Assembly (NCBI GenBank): GCA_027066995.1
Contig: JAMOMQ010000104.1
Span: forward strand, 1 to 36,613
Origin: Flavobacteriales bacterium
Lineage (GTDB): Bacteria > Bacteroidota > Bacteroidia > Flavobacteriales > Flavobacteriaceae
Length of the DNA stretch: 36,613 nucleotides
Direction: 5' to 3'
Shown here piece by piece: positions 29,500 to 36,613 of the stretch (position 1 is its first letter; each line of letters begins with the position of its first letter). The position numbers and the translations under genes were made by a program. The notes below the pieces were generated by a model. The model made no database searches, was not told the origin of the DNA, and worked only from the letters and a program-made list of their open reading frames with translations.

Positions 29500-30426
29500 A
29501 TGAAAAAAATAGTTTTATCATTATTTATAAGTGTTTTGCTTACTTCTTGTGGCAGTATGAAACCCAGGACAACTCTCATCAACACATCAAAACCTTTACC
29601 TCCCGAAACACCGGTTGCTTTACTAAATGTTACGGATGAAGTGCCAAAAGAAGCTTTAAAATTAGCTGAAATAAAACTACTGGACAATGGTTTTACTACC
29701 AAATGTAAATGGAATTATGTCATACCTATCGCCAAAAATGAAGCACGAAGATTGGGAGGCAATATCCTCAAAATAACCAAACATATCAAACCCTCATGGA
29801 ACAGCTCTTGCGATCAAATATATGCCGATGTATATAAAATAGATGACTTGAAAAAACTTGAAAGAAAAAGCATTAATGATAATAAAAAAGAGATTGATAG
29901 CACAAAATCGTATGCTATTATTCATTTTTATCGCCCTTCCTCAATGGGAGCAGCTATTGGATATAATGTTTTTTTAAACGACAAATCTCATAAATTAACC
30001 CGTTTAAAAAACAACTCAAAAGAAAGTGTAGTTATTACCACCTTGGGACTACAAAAAATAGGAGCAAGTACAGAAAAAAAAGAAGAAATAGAATTAAATA
30101 TTCAACCCGGCAGAGAATACTATATTGAAGGCACCATTACCTACGGAGCTTTAATTGGCCGTCCGGCTTTAAGAGTAGTTGCCAATGATTTGGGAAAAAA
30201 AGAATATTTAAAAATACCCGAACGAAGAGATTTTACACATGATTATTTGCTATTGAATGACGGAAAAGTAATCAAATGTGAAGATTTAAAAGAAAAAAAT
30301 AATACCTATTTTTTCCGGCTAAAGAAAAAAAATAAAAATGGCGGAAGCATTTCAATAAACACTTCCATATCAAAAGATCGAGTTAAGAAAGTTTGGTATA
30401 AACAAGCATTGATTCCGCAGCCTTAA
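29500..30426 (+). CDS. Hypothetical lipoprotein with DUF2846-like segment
   Basis: Lipobox VLLTSCGS; YAIIHFYRPSSMGAAIGYNVFLNDK resembles DUF2846. Confidence 0.7.
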   Translation: MKKIVLSLFISVLLTSCGSMKPRTTLINTSKPLPPETPVALLNVTDEVPKEALKLAEIKLLDNGFTTKCKWNYVIPIAKNEARRLGGNILKITKHIKPSWNSSCDQIYADVYKIDDLKKLERKSINDNKKEIDSTKSYAIIHFYRPSSMGAAIGYNVFLNDKSHKLTRLKNNSKESVVITTLGLQKIGASTEKKEEIELNIQPGREYYIEGTITYGALIGRPALRVVANDLGKKEYLKIPERRDFTHDYLLLNDGKVIKCEDLKEKNNTYFFRLKKKNKNGGSISINTSISKDRVKKVWYKQALIPQP

Positions 30427-30432
30427 AACGTA

Positions 30433-30463
30433 AAAAACCGTCCTGATCAGGACGGTTTTTTGT
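30433..30463. terminator. Bidirectional intrinsic terminator between lipoprotein gene and tRNA-Leu
   Basis: AAAACCGTCCTGATCAGGACGGTTTTTT perfect stem. Confidence 0.85.
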
Positions 30464-30546
30464 ACCTCGGGTGGGAATCGAACCCACACTCTGTTGCCAG
30501 AACTGGATTTTGAATCCAGCGCGTCTACCAATTCCGCCACCGAGGC
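30463..30546 (-). tRNA. tRNA-Leu (CAA anticodon)
   Basis: Reverse complement GCCTCGGTGGCGGAATTGGTAGACGCGCTGGATTCAAAATCCAGTTCTGGCAACAGAGTGTGGGTTCGATTCCCACCCGAGGTA: paired acceptor stem, anticodon loop TTCAAAA, type II variable arm, GGTTCGATTCC T-arm. Confidence 0.95.
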
Positions 30547-30610
30547 TTGCATTGGGAGTGCAAATATAAAAAAGTTTTAAATATTATGAACTTATTTTTC
30601 AGAATATTTT

Positions 30611-31495
30611 TTATAAATCTGCTTTTTTTCCTTTTACGTTGCGGTCAATTTTTCGCAATAAGCCCAACAACACCTTGCCGGGACCTACTTCTATAAATTC
30701 TGTAGCACCGTCGGCAATCATTTGTTGCACACTTTGTGTCCAACGCACAGGCGCTGTCAATTGTTTTATTAAATTTTCTTTAATTTGACCGGGATTGGTT
30801 TCCGGCTGTGCCGTTACGTTTTGATAAACCGGCGCTATAGGTTTATTAAAGGTTGTTTCGGCAATAGCTTTGGCCAATTCTTCACGGGCAGGCATCATCA
30901 AAGGTGAGTGAAAAGCACCACCTACAGGCAATAAAACAGCGCGTCGCGCTCCTGCGGCCAACAGTGCTTCATTGGCACGTTTAACGGCATCGGTTTCACC
31001 ACTGATTACCAATTGACCCGGGCAATTATAGTTGGCCGGCGCTACTATACCATCTATTTTACGACAAACCGCCTCGACGGTCTCGTCATCCAAATTTAAA
31101 ATAGCCGACATGGTTGAATCCACTGCTTCGGTTGCTTTTTGCATGGCTTCGGCACGTTTGGCTACCAGTTGCAAACCCGCTTCAAAGTCTAAAGCCTTAC
31201 CGGCTACCAAAGCCGAAAATTCTCCTAATGAATGCCCGGCCAACATATCGGGTTTAAAACGATCGCCTAACAATTCGGCACTGATAACCGAATGTAAAAA
31301 AATAGCCGGTTGGGTTACACGGGTTTGACGTAAATCTTCGGCAGTGCCTTCAAACATAATTTTGGCAATATCAAAACCTAAAATATCATTGGCTTGATGA
31401 AAACGCTCTTTGGCCAAATCGTATTTATCGTATAAATCCTTGCCCATGCCTTCAAATTGCGCCCCTTGACCGGGAAATATATATGCTCTTTTCAT
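30611..31495 (-). CDS. fabD: Malonyl CoA-acyl carrier protein transacylase
   Basis: YIFPGQGAQFEGMGKDLY, AGHSLGEFSALVAG (GHSxG), GAFHSPLMMPA, VTAPVRW-like LTAPVRWTQSVQQM. Confidence 0.97.
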   Translation of the reverse strand: MKRAYIFPGQGAQFEGMGKDLYDKYDLAKERFHQANDILGFDIAKIMFEGTAEDLRQTRVTQPAIFLHSVISAELLGDRFKPDMLAGHSLGEFSALVAGKALDFEAGLQLVAKRAEAMQKATEAVDSTMSAILNLDDETVEAVCRKIDGIVAPANYNCPGQLVISGETDAVKRANEALLAAGARRAVLLPVGGAFHSPLMMPAREELAKAIAETTFNKPIAPVYQNVTAQPETNPGQIKENLIKQLTAPVRWTQSVQQMIADGATEFIEVGPGKVLLGLLRKIDRNVKGKKADL

Positions 31496-31520
31496 TGATT
31501 TTGTTTTTTTATTTCAATGA

Positions 31521-31528
31521 CAAAAATA
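31521..31528 (-). promoter_or_regulatory. Bacteroidetes -7 element (TATTTTTG on minus strand) upstream of fabD
   Basis: CAAAAATA on plus strand, about 26 nt upstream of the fabD start codon. Confidence 0.4.
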
Positions 31529-31633
31529 CATAAAATAAATAAAAGCATTTCATTATAATAAAATCCTTATGTCAGTTAAGTAACATTTTTGTATATTTAT
31601 CGTTAAATAATAACAACTTTAAATCACAACGAT

Positions 31634-32350
31634 ATGAAAAAACTATTTTTTTTGACATTTTTACTTGCTACAACTACTTTTTGGGCACAAACCGCCGACG
31701 GTCTGGTTCAAAATTACCTCAACGCCATTGGGGGCGATAAATTAGACCAAGTGCACAGCATCTTACAAAAAGGAGTCATGAACATGAGCGGCATGGATTT
31801 TCCCACCGAATCATACCAAGATACTTCCGGTAAAATGTATACCAAACTCAATATGATGGGACAAGAAATAACCGCTTTGGCTTTTGACGGACAAAAAGGT
31901 TATATGTTTGACAATGCTACTTTCGGTTATAAAGACATTCCGGATAGTTTAACCCATCAATTCAAAGAAAAAGCTCAAAATCTTTTTGGCTACTTTTATC
32001 GCTACAAACAAAAAGGATCTCAAGTAAAATATTTGGGAAAACAAAAATTAGACAGTATAAATTATGATACCGTTTTACTGACTTTAGCCAAGCCGGCTGA
32101 AGGCAATATCAAAGAATTAACTGTATTTTTTAATCCTAAAACACACTTAATAGAAGCCATTAAAATAGTAAAAGACGGGCATATTATATTCACCAAACCG
32201 CAAGCATACAAGACTTTTGACGGTATTGGTTTACCTACAAAAATAGTTACCGTAATGGACGATCAGCCGGTGATGACTATTAAATTGGATGAAATAAAAA
32301 TCAATCCGCCGGCCCCCGATCCTTCTATATTTAGCAAACCTAAACAATAA
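31634..32350 (+). CDS. Outer membrane lipoprotein-sorting (LolA-like) domain protein
   Basis: Signal peptide; VQNYLNAIGGDKLDQVHSILQKGVMNM and FFNPKTHLIEAIKIV...GIGLPTKIV pattern. Confidence 0.7.
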   Translation: MKKLFFLTFLLATTTFWAQTADGLVQNYLNAIGGDKLDQVHSILQKGVMNMSGMDFPTESYQDTSGKMYTKLNMMGQEITALAFDGQKGYMFDNATFGYKDIPDSLTHQFKEKAQNLFGYFYRYKQKGSQVKYLGKQKLDSINYDTVLLTLAKPAEGNIKELTVFFNPKTHLIEAIKIVKDGHIIFTKPQAYKTFDGIGLPTKIVTVMDDQPVMTIKLDEIKINPPAPDPSIFSKPKQ

Positions 32351-32369
32351 TTTAATAAAAATACAATCG

Positions 32370-33707
32370 ATGAAACCATTAAAAATCAGCTTATTATTTT
32401 TTTTAATCCAAATGTTACCGACTATGGCCCAGAAAATAGATTATGAGGAATTTGACCTGCCTAACGGCTTACATGTTATCTTACACGAAGACCACACCGC
32501 ACCGGTTGTAACTGTCGGGGTTATGTATCATGTAGGCGCCAAAGACGAACAGCCCGGCCGCACCGGTTTTGCCCATTTCTTTGAACACTTATTGTTTGAA
32601 GGCACTAAAAATATTCCACGCGGCAAATGGTTTGAAATTGTCAGTTCGCACGGTGGCCAAAACAATGCCAACACCACCGATGACCGCACCTATTATTATG
32701 AAGTGTTTCCGTCCAACAATTTGGCATTGGGTTTATGGATGGAAGCCGAACGCATGCGACATGCCGTAATTAACCAAATAGGTGTCGATACGCAAAACGA
32801 AGTGGTTAAAGAAGAAAAACGCTTGCGCTATGACAATCAACCATACGGACATTTTCTCGAAGCCATCAAAGACAATGTCTTTACCAAACACCCTTACAAA
32901 CATACTACCATTGGTAAAATGGCCGATTTAGATGCAGCTTCGTTGGATGAATTTATCCAATTTTATAAAAAATATTATGTGCCGAATAATGCAACCCTAG
33001 TGGTCGCCGGAGATATTGATAAAAATGAAACCAAAAAACTTATCAATAAGTATTTTGCGACCATTCCCAAAGGCGCCGATGTGGTCAGACACAAAATTAT
33101 TGAACCGCCTATCACTCAAGAACGGCATGCGGTTTATTATGATAAAAACATACAAAAACCGGCTGTAATGCAGGCCTATTTAACACCTTCAATGAAAGAA
33201 AGAGATGCTTATGCCTTGGATTTGCTTTCAAAATATTTAAGCAGTGGCAAAAGTTCAGTGCTTTATAAAAAACTGGTTGACCAAGAGAAAAAAGCCTTAA
33301 TGGTCGGTGCCTTCAACTTGAGTCAAGAAGACTATGGCACCTATATCATTTTTGCTATTCCGCTTAATGATAAAGTAAGCTTGGATGAATTGACCAAAGA
33401 AATAGATGCAGAAATTACCAAAGTGCAAACCCAATTGATTTCAAAAGAAGATTATCAAAAACTCCTCAATAAGATAGAAAGCGATTTTGTCAATTCAAAC
33501 ACCTCTATGCAAGGTATTGCCAACAGTCTGGCACGCTACCATGTCTTATATGGCGATACGGACTTAATCAACAAGGAACTGGATATTTATAAAAGCATTA
33601 CACGCGAAGACTTGCGTCGCGTGGCTAAAAAATACCTTAACAAAAACCAACGGGTATTATTGGAATATTTACCCAAACAAAATGACTCAACAAAATCTGA
33701 AAAATAA
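32370..33707 (+). CDS. M16 family metallopeptidase, catalytic (HxxEH)
   Basis: GRTGFAHFFEHLLFEGTKN zinc motif, downstream NEVVKEEKRLR; signal peptide. Confidence 0.95.
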   Translation: MKPLKISLLFFLIQMLPTMAQKIDYEEFDLPNGLHVILHEDHTAPVVTVGVMYHVGAKDEQPGRTGFAHFFEHLLFEGTKNIPRGKWFEIVSSHGGQNNANTTDDRTYYYEVFPSNNLALGLWMEAERMRHAVINQIGVDTQNEVVKEEKRLRYDNQPYGHFLEAIKDNVFTKHPYKHTTIGKMADLDAASLDEFIQFYKKYYVPNNATLVVAGDIDKNETKKLINKYFATIPKGADVVRHKIIEPPITQERHAVYYDKNIQKPAVMQAYLTPSMKERDAYALDLLSKYLSSGKSSVLYKKLVDQEKKALMVGAFNLSQEDYGTYIIFAIPLNDKVSLDELTKEIDAEITKVQTQLISKEDYQKLLNKIESDFVNSNTSMQGIANSLARYHVLYGDTDLINKELDIYKSITREDLRRVAKKYLNKNQRVLLEYLPKQNDSTKSEK

Positions 33708-35797
33708 TGAAAAAGTTACTTTATACTATTCCGGTTATTTTAGCCTTTTTAGGCATTTCGTGCGGAACAACCCAACAAACGACAGCGACTAAAAATAAAC
33801 CTATGCCCCAAGAAGATATCAACAAAATGCCCGAAGCCCAAGCGGCTCCCGTTATCAAATTTCAAAAACCAAAAACTTATAAACTGGACAACGGTTTAAC
33901 GCTTATTGTGGTAGAAAATCATAAATTGCCTCGTGTCAATGCCAGCTTACGTATTGACAATCAGCCTGTCAAATTACGAAATAAAAAAGGCAGTGACGAT
34001 TTATTAAGCAGTTTACTGGGTAGTGGCTCTCAAAGTGTTTCAAAAGATGATTTTAATAAAAAAATAGACTTTTTAGGTGCCAACGTCAATATTTATGACG
34101 GTGGTTTTTATATCAACAGTTTGAGCAAATACTTTCCGGAAGTTTTAAAATTGACTGCAGATCAAGCGTTACATCCCAAATTTACCAAAGAAGAATTTGC
34201 CAAAGAGCAAGAAAAATTGATAGAAAGCCTGAAATCAGCAGAAAAAAGCACACCGGCTGCTGCCGAAAGAGTGCTAAAAAAATTGGCCTATGGCAATCAT
34301 CCTTACGGTGAAGTAACCAGTATAGAAACCGTTAAAAACGTTCAACTTGCTGATGTTGAAAATTATTATAAGCAAAGCTTTACCCCTAATCATGCTTATC
34401 TGATTATAGTTGGTGATGTAGATTTTGACAAAATTAAACAAATGACAAAAGACTATTTTGCCGGTTGGCCCAAAGCACCACAAACCCGGGGCGTTGCTTT
34501 GCCTGCTATTAAAAATGTATCGCAAACAGAAGTGGATTTTGTTCACATGCCCAACGCCGAACAAACCGAGCTTAAAGTAGCACATCGATCGGATGTAAGA
34601 AAAAACAATCCGGACTATCCTGCTGCTTTGCTAATGAATGCCATATTGGGTGGCGATTTTAACTCTTACCTCAATATGACACTTAGAGAAAAACACGGCT
34701 GGACCTATGGGGCACGCAGTCGCTTTGGCACTAATAAATACGGCGACTTATTCAAAGCATCAACCAGTGTGCGCAATAGTGTAGCCGATAGTGCCGTGGT
34801 GGTAACCATGGCACAAATTGACAAAATTGTCAACGAAAAAGTAGATCCGAAATTGCTCTATAATAATAAACAAAAGTATTTGGGCAATTTTGTGTTACAA
34901 ATGGAAAAACCAAGCACCATTGCCAATCAAGCTTATGATATTTACGTCAATAACTTGCCGGAAGATTATTATGAAACTTTCTTACAAAAAATAGATGCCG
35001 TAACGGTTGATGATATTCAAAATGCCGCCAAAAAGTATTTGCATCCCGAACATGCCCGTATTATAGTAGCCGGCAATGCCGCCATTACGGTTCCCGGACT
35101 TAAAAAAGCCGGTTACTCCGTTAAATTTTATGACAAAGACGGACATCCGGTTGCAGCACCTAAAATGAATCAAAAAATACCCGCCGGCGTCAATGTAAAA
35201 ACGGTTATAAATCATTATATCGATGCCATTGGTGGTGCACAAGCTGTAAAAAACACCAAATCTATAAAAACCGTTTACGAAGCCAAAATGCAAGGCGGCA
35301 CTTTAAAAATGACCAACGCCGCTATGGCTCCCAACAAGTTTATGAGTCAAACGGAAGCTATGGGAATGGTTATGAGTAAACAAGCCTTTAACGGACAAAC
35401 CGGTTACAAGATGTTCCGCGGCAACAAAAAACCATTTGATGCCAAAGAAAATGAAAAATATCAAAAGGGCTCACAACCTATCTCGGAATTAGACTTATTA
35501 ACCAATGGCAAATTGGTCAGAATAGACAACTTTGACGGTCAAGATTATTATGTGATTGTTGACAACGAAGGCACTGAACATTTTTTTAATGCCAAAACCG
35601 GTCTTAAAGATAAAGAAATAAAACACCGAAAAATACAAGGACGGGAAATGACACAACCTATTTTGCTAAAAGAATATAAGGGTATCAATGGCATTAAAAT
35701 ACCTTCCAAAATAGTAATTGTCAACGGCGTTCAAAACATTGAACTAAACTTAATCAATGCTGAAACAAATACCTTAAAACCCGAAGATTTTAAATAA
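33707..35797 (+). CDS. M16-like peptidase lacking HxxEH (inactive subunit) fused to C-terminal LolA-like domain
   Basis: M16 fold (LDNGLTLIVVENHKLPRVNASLRI, LNMTLREKHGWTYGARSRF) without HxxEH; C-terminal VINHYIDAIGGAQAVKNTKSIKTVYEAKMQ... ; lipobox GISCG. Confidence 0.9.
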   Translation: MKKLLYTIPVILAFLGISCGTTQQTTATKNKPMPQEDINKMPEAQAAPVIKFQKPKTYKLDNGLTLIVVENHKLPRVNASLRIDNQPVKLRNKKGSDDLLSSLLGSGSQSVSKDDFNKKIDFLGANVNIYDGGFYINSLSKYFPEVLKLTADQALHPKFTKEEFAKEQEKLIESLKSAEKSTPAAAERVLKKLAYGNHPYGEVTSIETVKNVQLADVENYYKQSFTPNHAYLIIVGDVDFDKIKQMTKDYFAGWPKAPQTRGVALPAIKNVSQTEVDFVHMPNAEQTELKVAHRSDVRKNNPDYPAALLMNAILGGDFNSYLNMTLREKHGWTYGARSRFGTNKYGDLFKASTSVRNSVADSAVVVTMAQIDKIVNEKVDPKLLYNNKQKYLGNFVLQMEKPSTIANQAYDIYVNNLPEDYYETFLQKIDAVTVDDIQNAAKKYLHPEHARIIVAGNAAITVPGLKKAGYSVKFYDKDGHPVAAPKMNQKIPAGVNVKTVINHYIDAIGGAQAVKNTKSIKTVYEAKMQGGTLKMTNAAMAPNKFMSQTEAMGMVMSKQAFNGQTGYKMFRGNKKPFDAKENEKYQKGSQPISELDLLTNGKLVRIDNFDGQDYYVIVDNEGTEHFFNAKTGLKDKEIKHRKIQGREMTQPILLKEYKGINGIKIPSKIVIVNGVQNIELNLINAETNTLKPEDFK

Positions 35798-35819
35798 AAA
35801 AGGAGGTTACATCATTATT

Positions 35820-35847
35820 AAAAGCTGTCAAATATTTGGCAGCTTTT
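35820..35847. terminator. Bidirectional intrinsic terminator between convergent M16 and menA genes
   Basis: AAAAGCTGTCAAATATTTGGCAGCTTTT near-perfect stem. Confidence 0.8.
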
Positions 35848-36613
35848 ATAATATCAGTCCTATGCCGAAAAAAATGGCATATAGTAAAGTCAAAATAGCT
35901 ACTTTTTTGAGTTCGGGATCAAAAGCTTCCGGTTGGTTGGTTTTTATGACTTGCATTAAATGTTTAAATAATAATAAATATGGAATCATAAAAAGCCAAG
36001 GCCATAAACTGTGTAAATGATGAAAAATATAGGCTTGTGTAAAAAACAAGGGCAATACTATTAAAAAAATATGGTATTTTTTTGCATTTTCTATTCCCAA
36101 CTTTACCGGAATGGTATTTTTTCCCGATTTTTGATCGGACTGTAAATCGCGCATATTATTCAGATTTAATACCGCCATACTCAATAACCCGATAGAAAGA
36201 GCCGGAAAAATAAGCGTCCAATCCCATTCTTTGGTATATAAATAGGAGCCGCCCATTACCGATACCAAACCAAAAAAAATCAGCACAAACAAATCGCCGA
36301 GACCAAAATAACCATAAGCATTTTTACCAACGGTATATTTGACAGCAGCGGCAATAGCTACTATACCTAAAATCAAATATAAAAATATCAAGCTCAAATG
36401 TTGCCATCCAAAACTATAGCCCACCAATACCAAAGCTGACAAAAAAGATAAAATGGCTGTTAAAACAATTGCCTTTTTCATTTGAACAGGCGTAATTTCT
36501 CCTGATTGAATGGCTCTTGACGGCCCTATTCTATCTTCGTTATCAGTACCTTTGACGCCATCACCGTAATCATTGGCAAAATTGGATAAAATTTGAAACA
36601 AGGCGGCTGTTAA
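35846..36613 (-). CDS. menA: UbiA-family prenyltransferase, 1,4-dihydroxy-2-naphthoate polyprenyltransferase (5' end outside window)
   Basis: Frame open to the window edge (LTAALFQILSNFANDYGDGVKGTDNEDRIGPSRAIQSG); NLNNMRDLQSDQKSGKNTIPVKLG. Confidence 0.93.
   Translation of the reverse strand, partial: LTAALFQILSNFANDYGDGVKGTDNEDRIGPSRAIQSGEITPVQMKKAIVLTAILSFLSALVLVGYSFGWQHLSLIFLYLILGIVAIAAAVKYTVGKNAYGYFGLGDLFVLIFFGLVSVMGGSYLYTKEWDWTLIFPALSIGLLSMAVLNLNNMRDLQSDQKSGKNTIPVKLGIENAKKYHIFLIVLPLFFTQAYIFHHLHSLWPWLFMIPYLLLFKHLMQVIKTNQPEAFDPELKKVAILTLLYAIFFGIGLIL

Noticed and set aside
30370-30552. Minus-strand ORF SVAELVDALDSKSSSGNRVWVRFPP
   Set aside because: Classic false ORF translated across tRNA-Leu.
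35820-35847. CTGTCA-AATATT-TGGCAG as another member of the TGYCA palindrome family
   Set aside because: Arm spacing is 6 instead of 3, it sits between convergent gene ends, and a simple bidirectional terminator explains it.

Overview
The window is a chromosomal segment from a low-GC Bacteroidetes (Flavobacteriia-like) genome. Support comes from gene content (XrtF pair, DUF6089-uppS-bamA-ompH-ompH, the sigma54 activator-lptE-secG-groEL block) and TAnnTTTG-type promoter motifs. It carries about 30 mostly housekeeping or envelope genes, one tRNA-Leu(CAA) and several intrinsic terminators. I see no CRISPR array, phage or transposase gene. The observations most worth following up are: (1) a palindrome family TGYCA-N3-TGACA next to -24/-12 (sigma54-like) elements, present upstream of both a receiver-less sigma54 activator gene and groEL, suggesting a local autoregulated stress circuit; (2) no groES ORF between secG and groEL; (3) two copies of a short non-coding element with GAGGCTGTCTCAAAAG terminal inverted repeats, both between convergent genes; (4) a mitochondrial-type citrate synthase; (5) an OmpH paralogue with a long highly charged tail; (6) an M16 active/inactive pair in which the inactive partner carries a domain resembling the protein encoded two genes upstream. 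All functional claims come from reading the translations by eye. No searches were run.
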